Assembly (NCBI GenBank): GCA_024500155.1
Contig: CM044874.1
Coordinates: forward strand, 70,045,795-70,109,794
Origin: Chenopodium formosanum
Taxonomy: Eukaryota > Streptophyta > Magnoliopsida > Caryophyllales > Amaranthaceae
DNA: 64,000 nt
Direction of reading: 5' to 3'
In this document: one piece after another, positions 1 through 11,100 of the stretch
How positions within the stretch are numbered: position 1 is the first letter of the stretch
How the letters are laid out: the number at the start of each line of letters is the position of its first letter
The notes under the pieces: generated by a model
The model's input: the letters and a program-made list of their open reading frames with translations, nothing else
What the model was told of the DNA's origin: nothing
Database searches by the model: none
Program-made: the position numbers and the translations under genes

Positions 1-1143
1 ATAACTTTTAATCTGTGACTCTGATTGGGATGAAACCAACGCCAAATTAAAGATAAAACTCGGGGCTACAGATCCATAAGTTGTACGACTCTTAGTTCTT
101 CCTAGAACTCCGGATATGACCAAAACAAGTTGACGTTTGTGCAGTATACGGAAATAAAAATCCGGGTTGACTTAAAGGAACTATGACTCGATTTTATGTT
201 TATTTATTAGCTCAAATTAATTAATTAATTAATTAAACAAAGTCCTTTAGTCATTAATCAGTTTATTTAGTCTTAACATAAGTCAAACAAACGGTTAAGA
301 GATACATAGAATATATGCACAACAAATAATGCACAATTAGTCAAGTAGGCACAATATGATGCAATGAGTTTGCAACCTAACCATGGCTCTAGTTCTCTAA
401 AGTTCGGGATATGGTTTAGTCAATAGAGGGTCCATGGTTAATTTTCCGGATGCACCGCGCGGAAGCCTAACCGTGAAGGGTTGGCGCGAGTGCATGGGAC
501 ACCGCGAGTTTTAGAAAAAACTCGCTTCCATGGTTTGGTGAATTCAACATCTCGGATGTACCCTTTGTTGCACGGAGCGATCAATCGGGTAGATGGAGCA
601 TGAATTCCCAGAGGGTTATGTCCATATGTAGAACACATATGGGTTTCAGAAAAATGAGAAAAAATTCAATCAGGAAGTAGGTTCGAGCAAACAATACGAA
701 AAACTGGTCGAAATTAGAACGCATATTTCTGGCTCGGTATTGAGGGAAATTGGCGCCAGCAAACAGAGACTGGCACCAGCTTTTAACTGTAGCGTCTGGC
801 GCCAATACTGGCGTCTGGCGCTACGACTAAAATGCTGGCACCAAGCTCTGGCCCCTGACGCTACTTCCCACATGCCTCAGCAGCTTTCTGTACTCGATAA
901 AATTTTCCAGTTTCGCGCAGTGTTATTTCGGTCCTAGTTGTGAAATATATTTCTCAAATTTCCTACGTGTAAAATCCTATGTTTTCAACTCATTACGGAT
1001 GGTCTTTCTAATGAGATCTTTTTTATGCATATGACAATAATTTTAATCAAAATTACGCACATGAAATACTTAGAACTTTTCGAGTCTCATCCACTCATTC
1101 TAAATCATTGCCGAAACAAATTCAGGAATTAAAATAGAAATCC
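1..1143 (-). mobile_element. Internal leader of an Ogre/Tat-like LTR retrotransposon, cut by window edge
   Basis: This stretch lies inside the primer-binding site at 1144-1162 and would be the 5' untranslated part of an element transcribed on the minus strand. No gag or pol reading frame is visible; the two short ORFs here have no recognisable domain. It contains a GC-rich block around 450-640 and a palindrome-rich block at 751-862. The rest of the element lies to the left of the window. Assignment to the Ogre/Tat lineage rests on the primer-binding site and LTR start and is an inference. Confidence 0.55.
751..862. repeat. TGGCGCCA-type palindrome cluster, internal region
   Basis: Repeated variants of the palindrome TGGCGCCA (tggcgccagc, tggcaccagc, ctggcgccaa, gtctggcgctac) occur within about 110 bases. 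The same word is clustered again inside the LTR of the same element at 2491-2600. The surrounding sequence is AT-rich, so the cluster stands out. Function unknown. Confidence 0.7.
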
Positions 1144-1162
1144 TCCCCAGCGGAGTCGCCAA
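1144..1162 (-). other. Primer-binding site of Ogre/Tat-like element
   Basis: Read on the minus strand this is TTGGCGACTCCGCTGGGGA, the kind of tRNA-complementary site seen directly after the 5' LTR in plant Ogre/Tat-type Ty3 elements. It sets the orientation: LTR to the right, internal region to the left. The tRNA identity was not verified. Confidence 0.65.
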
Positions 1163-3173
1163 AAACTTTAGGGAATAATTTCAAGCCTTAAATCCCACTA
1201 GCTTGAACCCCACTGTGATCATACACTAAAGTACGGTGGCGTCCAAAAGGGAAGAAGATAGAGCAAAAGAGTCGCCAACAAGTTTTTAAGGAACTTGTAA
1301 ACCGTTCATAGGATGAAGGTTACACCCCTTAACGATCCAAGAGATCGTCAACTCCATAAGGTCTAGAACCAAATAAGGGTTCGGGGATAAGGTACAAATC
1401 CAACCTAAAAGAGATTGAACCTGCCCTAATAATATACCTCTACTTTATTCTGATCGTATTCATGTGCGCTTTCTGATTAACATGCAATCAATAGGTTTAA
1501 CCCTAAACCTGTTTAATCTATGTTGGTTGAATATTAATGCACAAACAAATCTATTATTGGCGATCACTTGAAATTATAATCACAATTAACCCTAAACAAG
1601 ATTATTAATTATCTTATTAAGCGTGATTACAAGTACCAAATTCCCTTTAAACATGTATCAAAGGTGTGATCAAGCAATAACAATAAAAATCAAGCAACAT
1701 GATAAATAATCAATAAAATAATTATAATCATCATCAAAATAATAATCATAACCATCATAAATTATAACAATTATAATCATAATCATGTTCATGTTAATAT
1801 TAAAGCATAATAATAGCAAGATCCTAGGCATGATACTAACAAGATTAATAACAAACTCTAGCATGTCACTAAGCAATAAAAATCAAATCTTTAGCCCTAA
1901 CATGATACTAACAATCATAAATATTAGGAAGAACATAGGAAGCATTGTAACAACCATATTTAATATTAAAAATACCCTAGACATGATACTAGGAATATCA
2001 TAATAACAATGTAAACATGATTTCTACATCATAATATCAATTAAAACCATTAAAGTACTTACTTTGATGCCTCGTACCTCTTTCTAATAAAAAAATACAC
2101 ACGTTAGTAACTTCAAGGAAAATAATAAACAAACAATTAAATTAAATAATTGAAAGAGAGATTTGGGACCAAACCCTCAGAAATTAAACCTTTCACGTCT
2201 AGGGTGAAGGCAACTTCGAATATGGCTAGGTGTTTCTAAGTCTTGCGAATGCGGAATTTTGTATGTAAAAAGCAAAGTTTAGAAAAAAATAAAGAATTGA
2301 AAGATTAAAGAATGCTAACTGATTGTAGATGAAAACTTGTGAATGAGGAGAATTGGTGAATTGGTGAGAATTGGTGAATGTAGATGAGAATAGGTGAATG
2401 AAAACGGAGTTTTTAATACGATATTTATAGAGAAAATCAGCCAAAAAGATAAAATAAACAAAACAGAATCTGACGCACAAAAAACAGAGCTGGCGCCAAC
2501 CCTGGCTAACTGGCGCCAGGCACCAACACTAGCGCCAGGCGCCAATGGCTAGCGCCAGGCGCTAGGCCTGGTTCCAGGCGCCATGGGGTTAGGCGCCAAG
2601 CCTATTTCCAACGCATTTTCGAAAATCAGATAAGTTTGCCGTACTGGAGGATAAAATCATATAATTTCCTCGAAAATGCTATTTGATTTTGATTAAAACT
2701 CTAAAAAGTCAACAAAAGTCAATTTATCAATGCTAATTGAATTAGGAATGAAAAAAACCTTCTAGAAGATTCTAGAAGACTAAAACCATTCCTAATTGCA
2801 TTAGGAATGATAAATCATATTAGGCCCTCCCCAAGATCATTGAGCCGTATATAAAGCTCAAACTGGGCCCAGTTTGGTAAATTGGCCATAACTTCCTCAA
2901 TATTCATCGGAATTGGGCTTATAATATATCGTTGGAAAGGTCTTTGCAAGCCCCATCCAACTACATTACTACTGGACCCATCTCATGGACCAACCAAACT
3001 AGATTGGATGTTTTCTTAAAAATAAGTTTTCAAAAACAGAGAGAAGAGAAAAGAGAATTAAAACTATGCGCAACACTAGACTTTCCACACTTTCACTTCA
3101 TTCGATTATGATTCGACGTGAAAGGTACTCATCACTGGGTTTGGTTTTGGGGAGACACAAATCGGTGTCTACA
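1163..3173 (-). mobile_element. LTR of Ogre/Tat-like retrotransposon (about 2.0 kb)
   Basis: On the minus strand the LTR starts at 3173 with TGTAGACACC and runs to the primer-binding site. The inner end is not a clean CA, so that boundary is good only to a few bases. No coding capacity is seen. The LTR contains AT-rich stretches (about 1600-2160) and the palindrome cluster at 2491-2600. The other LTR, if present, lies outside the window. The short ORFs here (for example 2226-2480) are chance. Confidence 0.6.
2491..2600. repeat. TGGCGCCA-type palindrome cluster, LTR
   Basis: About ten copies or near-copies of GGCGCC-centred palindromes (ctggcgccaa, tagcgccaggcgc, aggcgccaat, caggcgccat, aggcgccaag) are packed into 110 bases of the LTR. 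This matches the cluster at 751-862 in the internal leader. Spacing is irregular, so it is a word-rich block rather than a regular tandem repeat. Confidence 0.75.
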
Positions 3174-3758
3174 AGAATGTAGGAAAAATTATGGTAAAAA
3201 AAAATTAAGGAAATTACTTGGAGAAGAGAGTTAAAGAATTATGAAAAGTTAAATATTAAGGTGACTAAGAATAATTAATTTAAGGATGGTGTGTGTGTTG
3301 TCATGAAATATAATATGGCAAAAGAGATTACTTAGAGAATACTCAAGGAAGATATAAGTTAGGAAAATAAGATGATCAAATCTTTGGGAAACGGAAAATA
3401 GGAATTAAGGAAATAAGAAAATTTGAGGAAGATAGTTAAAATACAAAACTAACAAAATAATTACCCCAAATTTAGCATATGGTGTCTGAAAATATTGAGC
3501 AAATCTATGCTCATATTTTCAGACCTCCACATTTAGTTTTAGAGAAATATTTGCTAAATTTTGAGTAAAAATGATTGTGTAAATAATATATTTTGTATAA
3601 TATAATTAATTAGGAAAATACAAATTATTCACTATTTATTTTCAATAAGAAAATCATATTTTCTTTACCAAGAAAATCCGAAAATTCCTAGTTAATTATT
3701 TAGGAAATTCTTCTCTTTTAATTAAATAATAAAATATAATTTTATTTAATTAAAATAT

Positions 3759-3794
<36 letters not shown>

Positions 3795-3979
3795 CCGGTT
3801 TTTAAATAAAACAAATGGATAATAAATCTTATCCAAAATCCAAAATAATAATTAAGTTTTAAAATACTTTTGGCGCCAGAAATTCAAATAGTAAAATAAA
3901 TTACCAAAATACCCTTTTTAAGAATACTAATTAATTAATTAATTAAAAAAAAATACGTTTCAAAAATAAGGGGTATTAC
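3174..3979 (-). mobile_element. Truncated LTR fragment, TGTAATACCCC family
   Basis: Read on the minus strand the fragment starts at 3979 with TGTAATACCCCTTATTTTTG. That resembles the minus-strand start of the solo LTR ending at 19877 (TGTAATCCCCCGTATTTTT), so the two may be related Ty3 LTRs. The other end is cut off where the Ogre/Tat-like LTR begins. It is AT-rich with an (AT)n run at about 3763-3791. No gene is seen. Confidence 0.45.
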
Positions 3980-4632
3980 AACAACATCGGCATGAAAACA
4001 ATTCAACATCACAATTATAAAATACCCAATTAGTCAATGATAACCCAAAACAAGCCAAATTGAACAAAACCCACATATTTAACAATCAAATCGATCAAAA
4101 ACAAAAAGAAATAAAGATAGAAACTAACCTTTTTTGAGAGATTCAGAGGAGGGTTCCAAGGTATCAACAGTGAAAGGGAGAAAAAAGAGACGATGACGAG
4201 AAGTGGGTTCACGAATTTCATTGATAACTTCGGGAATAGACACTAATGTGTCAGCTAAAGAAGGGAGTCTCTCTCCTCCTTAGATGATTCCGGCGGTGGG
4301 AAGGGGTTTGGGAGTGCCTACGCCAGGGGGGAAGGGAGGTCGGCGTGGAGGGGCTAGGGGTGGTGGTGCTTGGTGGGGGGGGGGGTGAGGGGATTTTTTA
4401 TAACCAATCGTGTCATTGAGTGATTTTGAGTTGGGTAGCTGAAAGGAAGATAGAGAGTGAGTGTGGGAGGTTGATTTATGAGAAACCCAAAAAACTACAA
4501 GAAGAAAAGAGGAGAGATAAAGTGTATTTGATTTTGAGTTAGGTTAGTTGGGAAAAAGAAAAGGGGAAAATTGAAATAACATGTATTTATTTTAAAATAA
4601 CATATATATAAATTGAAATAATAAGAAGTTCA
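3980..4632. other. Intergenic, no gene recognised
   Basis: There is no supported coding region. A G-rich patch with a run of about twelve G lies near 4374-4385, and the flanks are AT-rich. The ORF at 4030-4221 (minus) has no recognisable features. Confidence 0.5.
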
Positions 4633-4641
4633 AATCAAAAT

Positions 4642-6056
4642 GGAAAAATGGAAAAGAATAATCCCACCTTTGCTCAGTCTTCCAAAAATAATTCCACCTT
4701 CTATTATTCCAGAAATATTCTCACCTTTAACATCAATCTTCTTTTAACAAGCCTTGACCGGTTTAATAGGTTGGCAACTGGTTAGAGAAGGTAACTTGAC
4801 GGGTGTTGCTATCTAATTGGTTATTTTGATGATTAAAAAAAAAACTCCCACCCTTCCTTTCCTTTTACCCTCACCGGAGATAGCCTCAGCACATGGCAGC
4901 CGGCCTGACCAGCCCCAGCCTCCCAGCCGAAGTCGACCCATTCCCTTCCCTGCCGCCTGACCAACCTGACACCTTCCACTTCCTTTTCCCTTTCCTCTTT
5001 TTCACTTAAACAATCTCACCCCTTTTCCTTCCCTTTTCTCCATTGAATGTACTCCAAGTTCACCATCAGAGCAGCGTGTGAGCTTTCTCTCCCCCATTAG
5101 AGCAACTTCTAAGGTAACATGGAATGTTTATATTAATAATTAAAGGGTTTATTGTCAATTCAATTGGTGATTTGGGTTAATTTAAACATTGTTAATTGTT
5201 GTGCTGGGGCGACGCGATGGTGGTGACGGTAGTGGACTAGCATTGAATTAGTTGAGGGAGGAGGTTGCGGGGTGAGATTTTTGGGTGACAATGGTGACAA
5301 CAATGGATTTTGTCGCTATGAAATGCGGGGTGCAAATGTCTCTCTTTCCTCCATTAATTTCCCACTACTTTAACCCTTCTAAGTAGCCATGAACAATTCA
5401 CAAAGCCTTTCTTCTTCCTCTTATAACTCTTCCATTTTCGTCCCTGACTAGGTTTCTTTGTTTTTTATTTCCTCTTTGTTTCTACTATATATGATTTCCT
5501 TTTTATTTTTCTTGATGAATGCATTTTTATGTTTCTTGTTTGCTTTCTTGCGACTAAAATCCAATTTTCAATATTCTTAAATTAATTGTGGAAATTTGGA
5601 GAATGTGTTTTTTTTTCTTTTGGTTGTTGGACGACGATGGATTTTGTTGCTGGAGGTGAGTTCCAGATGGGGTAGTGGGCTGTGAGGATCGATGGTTAGC
5701 ATTAGTTGAAGGAGGGATGGTGGTTTTGGTGGTGGTGAGGAGGTGGCTATTGGGGAGAGGTAAGGGGGGTAGTAATGGGTGCAGGGTGGTCGGAAAGGAG
5801 GTGGGCTTATTTTGGTTGGCCATTAGTGTTGGGCGGCAGACTGGCCGTGGTGATGGTGGAGAGGACTCGAGGAGACATGTTTTTTTTTTAAAAAAAAAAA
5901 AAAAAGAAAATTATTTAACCGGTAGAACAAGTAACAAGTCAAAGGGCTTGTTAAAAGAAGACTGATGTAAAAGATGGGATTATTTCTGGAATAATTGAAA
6001 GTGGGATTATTTTTAGAAGACCGAGCAAAGATGGGGTTATTGTTTTCCATTTTTCC
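4642..6056. mobile_element. Non-autonomous MULE-type DNA transposon with long TIRs
   Basis: The ends form an inverted repeat well over 100 bp long: about 4642-4765 matches the reverse complement of about 5925-6056, both starting GGAAAAATGGAAAA. It is flanked by identical 9-bp duplications AATCAAAAT at 4633-4641 and 6057-6065, the size typical of Mutator-like elements. No transposase is visible. The interior (about 4850-5880) is GC-richer than the surroundings and contains two related words near 5305 and 5635 (atggattttgt followed by cgc or tgc). It could carry captured host sequence (Pack-MULE), but I recognise no gene in it. The ORFs at 5554-5823 and 5675-5965 overlap on opposite strands and are low-complexity. 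Confidence 0.8.
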
Positions 6057-6065
6057 AATCAAAAT

Positions 6066-6536
6066 AACATGAATGATATAAACTAAACTACTTTGTACAT
6101 GGTAGTCCAGGAGTAAGATAGAAATTGAGGAGTTTCTTTACTAATATTTAAATTGAAAGTTATCTTTTGGTCGGTGTTAGTTAGCGTGTATTTGATTATC
6201 TTTAAATTTATAGTGCATAATAATTTCATTCCACTAGAAATTAGATTAGAAACTCAATGAAAAAAATGCAAAGCATTGTGTATTACATTTTTTTTTTTTT
6301 TTTTGAAATCAAGCATTGTGTATTACTAGTTAAGACTCGTTTGCATTACTCTTCAGACACATTACTAATTAAAAATGAATTAAATTTAATAAGGATTCAT
6401 AGAAAGAGGTAAATGTGAAATTGTCAGACATAAATAAAACATTATAAGCCTTAGAAAATTGACATTATAATAATAATAATTAACACATGATTTTGTCATA
6501 TATTCTTATAAACTGTATAAAGAGGTTAAAGCAAAA
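6066..6536. other. AT-rich intergenic stretch, no gene
   Basis: AT-rich sequence with a T run near 6289-6304 and the short repeated phrase aagcattgtgtattac (near 6270 and 6312). Nothing coding or structural beyond that is visible. Confidence 0.5.
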
Positions 6537-6541
6537 ATGTC

Positions 6542-7723
6542 TGTAGACACGGAAATTTTATAAGTGTCATACATTAAATTAAATAAATTAATTTGGGTTA
6601 AAATCATATCAATGATCCATTTTAATTAATTTTGGCCCACTTAAATAAATAATCTGAATTAATTAAATAAAATTCGGGTTATAAAATAAATTAAACGGAC
6701 CAGGTTAAAAGACTTTTAAGTCATAAAATGGGCCAGACCCAAACCTACTAAGTCCACTCAAGGAGTTCTCATCTCCTATAAGTACACCATTTCTCCATCG
6801 GTTGAGGGGATCTAGAAATCATTATTCCAAGAGCTCATAAAACTCAAACGGATTTCTCTCTGAAGTAAGTCAACAAGCATATCAAACTCGTGCCGACTTG
6901 TTCAGATACACTCAAACACATTTGAACGGGACTAAGCTTCAAAGCCCTCGTTCAGGTGTATTCAAACAAAACCCTTGAATACAGGTTGACATCATCAAAC
7001 GTCACCCTGCATTCAAACTCCAGTCGACGTCATCAAACGTCAACCTACAGGTGTCACACACGTGTCATCATCAAGCTGCGGAACAGAATAAGAGGATTAT
7101 ATATTTTCTACCTCTTTAATTATATATTGCAGGTTTGAATTTTTATGGTTTACAAATTGGCACGTCCAGTGGGACAATTTTCGCTCTTCATCTCCACTCT
7201 TCAAGTATCAAAACTTGTAGATTTAATGGGGGCATACCAAATTTGCTTTCAAATTCTACAAGAAAATTTCGAGACCAAGTTGCATCCGATGTCAAATCTC
7301 CACAACAGGTCTCGAGAGGGCATTTGTTGACACCGAAATTTTGTTAATTATTAGGTGTCAGATATATGTAAATAAGGAGATACTATCAAAAAAATATATA
7401 AGATATTTATCTTCACAATCTCATAGATTATTATCTTTTACTCTACGACACTCTATATAAAGAGGGTCGTTTATAGAGTTTAAGAAGGCTTAGATGGAAT
7501 AAGTCACAAAGACCCCATCTCCTCCTTACTACCAAACATTGTAGGTACATAGTATGGAATAAGCCGACAAGGCCCCATACTACAAACAAATATCAAAACT
7601 CTAACCCTTTGGAGAGAGGAATCAAGAGATTTACGAGAGTTGTAATCCGCAAATTATTAATAAAAATAATTGTTCCCGTATATTTTTATTATATATTGCA
7701 GGTTTGAATTTTTATGGTTTACA
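6542..7723 (+). mobile_element. Short two-LTR retroelement (TRIM-like or internally deleted)
   Basis: LTR1 is 6542-7154 (613 bp, TGTAGACAC...TTTACA) and LTR2 is 7325-7723 (399 bp, TGTTGACAC...TTTACA). Between them lie about 170 bp starting with a primer-binding-like site (aattggcacgtccagtggga) and ending with a purine-rich GAGAGGGCATT before LTR2. The element has matching 5-bp target duplications ATGTC at 6537-6541 and 7724-7728. There is no coding capacity, so mobilisation would need proteins from another element. LTR1 is about 214 bp longer than LTR2 and contains a direct repeat of catcaaacgtca near 6990-7040. It ends about 220 bp upstream of the TATA box of the polygalacturonase gene. Confidence 0.85.
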
Positions 7724-7943
7724 ATGTCAACATATAAAAAGCATTCTAAACCATTTAAAATTGACATAAATAAAAATAATTGATGTTTGATTTTGTTATA
7801 CAATCTTGAAAAAATATATATGGAATACTATATTATAAACCTATTCAATGAAAGTAGAAATGAAAGTAGAAATTATTAATTATATTTTCATAAACTTGTA
7901 CTCCATTAAAAATTCTAATTTAAGCATAAATGTGTTCAAAATC

Positions 7944-7951
7944 TATAAATA
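7944..7951 (+). promoter_or_regulatory. Probable TATA box of the polygalacturonase-like gene
   Basis: The sequence TATAAATA lies 210 bp upstream of the start codon at 8161, in AT-rich DNA downstream of the LTR element ending at 7723. No other TATA-like octamer is as good in this interval. Transcription would start roughly 25-35 bp downstream. Confidence 0.55.
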
Positions 7952-8160
7952 GAGTTTCCCTAGAAATTCTCACAACCTATGGATAAGAGTAAATAACAAT
8001 GCTATGATTACAAGTGAAAGGACGTTAATACAAATCGTCATATGTGGAGTTGAAGAAAAATATTAACCAATGTTTGATATATTGCAAAAATAGTAAATTA
8101 TTAGCTTCTTAATTCCCTATGTTGTCTTTCTTTCTTGTTATTTGGTACTAAGATTAGAAA

Positions 8161-11100
8161 ATGGCCATTAAAAGAGAGTTATCTTGTAAAAATCTTCTAT
8201 TCGTTTTAGGCTTGGCATTCTTCCTATACGATGCTACAATAGTTGTTGCTCACACTAGCAAATCTAGCATTTTCGATGTCACGAAATTTGATGCAAAAGG
8301 AAATGGCAAGCCTGAATACACCGAAGATGGTGAAAATTCCAATTCACTGGTAAAGCTCTATCATATTCTTCCCCGTTATCATTTATGGTTATGAGAATAC
8401 CAACTAGAGTGAATGTTCCATGCAAAATTAATTATAAATTCGATGTGCTAAACAGAGGCGGACCACGACAGGTCGGGGCCTGGCCGCCCTTATTATCTAA
8501 GTTATTAGACATAAGTAATATAATGTCTAATAGTTATATTTAAAAACTTATGACATAGTGTTTGAGTATTGTTATTTTTGAGCAAAAGGTTAGAGGATCA
8601 AACCTTGTCCTCCCCCCACCACCTAAATGGACAAACTTTTCGACCTAAGATCTGCCACTTGTGCTAAATACCCATCGTCGTATATTTTTCCAAATAAGTT
8701 TTTCAATACATTTTTTTAATGAAGAGATGGGAAGACAAAAGAAGTGGATATGATCTTGTAGGCCAGGTGGTTGGATAGGTTAGGACTTAGGAAGTTAGGA
8801 GTGGATTAATCCATGATGATGGATTTTTAGATGCATCCAACATTGTAATCAAATCCCATTATATGATCTCTTTATTCTACAACTTCTAATTGATAATTGG
8901 ATCCACTATTTTACCTAATTGTACAAAAAAAAATTACTTTACTTCATTGCTCCCTATATGGCTATATCCCAATTATTTATTAAATATATTTTGACTTTTA
9001 TGCTCAAATTTTCCTTAATCATTAATATATGTATGAAATATATATTAGTGAAAATCATTATATTATTAAAATTCGATGGAAACGTATAATTAATTTTTAT
9101 TTTGGAAAAGTTTAAGACAATTTCAACATGCTATTTAGATTTGAAACCTTTATATGCTTTAACATAAGTTAGTTGCTCAATTCTATGAGTCAATAATTAG
9201 AGATAACTAGGTTAGTGCTCGTGCAATGCATGTATTTAATCAAAAAATTAATTTTGCGTAAATTAAAGCTATATAGTATTAAAATAGTTTTAAAGCAATA
9301 CGTACAAAAATAATAACAATGTTTGTAGGAAGTGGAAAAGAAAAACAAACAAAATAGGATGTGATATTATAAGATGAGATTAAATAGAGGAAAGGGAGTT
9401 TAGCTAATAGTCACCATCTTGTAATTTTTGGGGGAAAAGAAAATAGTTAGTTTATTTTTCCCTAACACAATATAAAATGTATCTCGTTAAATAAAAAGTA
9501 TGATTAACACAAAAAAAAAAAAAAAAAATATGACCAAATAAGAAATCATATTATACAAATAATATTTTAAAAGATTTTGGCAAGAAAATATACGAATTAA
9601 ATATATTTAAAATAATCTTTTAGTTAATTGTGTATATATCGAAGGTATAATAAAAGAATTACAAATCATATTATATAAATATTTTCTAAAACGTTTTTTG
9701 AAAGAGAAGAGAGAGGATGGTTTTGAAGGGAAAATAACAGCACATGTCATTTTCTAGTGCATGTTTTAGTATATTATGTTATTGATTAAGAAATTATGAA
9801 CAGAATTGTGAAGTAGTTATCCAAGTTTTGTTTCCAAAATAATTCAATGAATTTTTAATAAAAATTGTATATTTAGTACGTAATACATACTTGTTGCTGC
9901 TCAAAATTGAAGTATATTATGCAAATTAAATTGATTGTTTATATATATAAAATACATTATTATTCTTGTAAATTGACAAATGATATGAAACAAGTAGAAC
10001 TGTCAATTTTGCTTTAAAAAAAAAAAAAGTAGAGCTGTGAATTTGGGTATTCAAGTCGGGTCAAAACAGGTTTCGGGTTGAATTATTAGGATCAGGTTTC
10101 GGGCTGAATTAGGATCAAGTTATGTCGGGTCAATCTAGCCTCAGATCAGATTCAGGTCGGGTTAATTTCGGTTTAAATTATTCCGGGTCGTTTACCTTTT
10201 CGGGTATAGGTCGGATTCGATTCGAGTTAAATTCAGATCGGGTTCAATTTCAGGTTCGAGTTGTGTTGAGTCGAGTTTGGGCGGGGTAATAGATGGTACA
10301 TCCGAGTTTGGGTTCGGGTTAGGGTTGGGTTAGATAATTATTTGGTCGGATAATCTTAAAGTTAGATCATTCTTGGTTTTGATTTAAATTCAATTCGAAT
10401 AAATATCGATGTAGTGAAACTGAACCTATATAATTACGCCTTTTATAATTTGATCAAACATTATCAAGATTTTATTAAGCCTATATGCAAAGTAATAGAG
10501 AACAAAAGGTATATAAGCTGAACAAATTGTACCAATATTTAGTTAAGGATTAAGGGTTTATAGAACTGTACTAGTTGAACGAAAGGTGTGTAAAATTTTA
10601 TTACCTTTCATGACTCGGGTCAATAACAGGTTGTGTTAGGTTATAATCGTTTTCAGGTTCTAATTAGGTTAGGTACTAATTCGGGTTCGGATTGTTGTCG
10701 AGTCGGATTAAATTGGTTGACGGTTACTATCCGATCGGGTGCAGGTTTGGGTTTAGGTCATAAAGTATTGGATCAAATCGGTTGTTGGTTAACATCAGGT
10801 TTATTCAAGTCGGGTAACAGGTCACTAGTTTCACCCCATTGTTCGGGTACATATCAGGTTCAGATCATTGCCGGTTCAGGTCGGGTTCTCGGGTCGGGTC
10901 AGTTTTTGACAGCTCTAGATAATAAGGAATAATGTGGTTAAAATTAAACTTGCATTGATCTTATAGTTTTGTTACTTTATATTTGAATGTAGGCCTTTAT
11001 TCAAGCTTGGCAAAAGGCTTGCAATAGCATTGGCCCATCAAAGTTGGTTATTCCTAAAGGCACATTTGTAGTTGCACAAGTCTTATTTGCCGGACCTTGC

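Noticed and set aside
5554..5965. Overlapping ORFs in the MULE-type element as captured genes
   Set aside because: Low-complexity Gly/Val or Pro/Ser/Thr sequence on opposite strands; captured sequence is possible, but these ORFs do not prove it.
10633..10932. 99-codon ORF in polygalacturonase intron 1
   Set aside because: It lies wholly inside the repeat-rich hAT-like MITE and its composition follows from the cgggt repeats.
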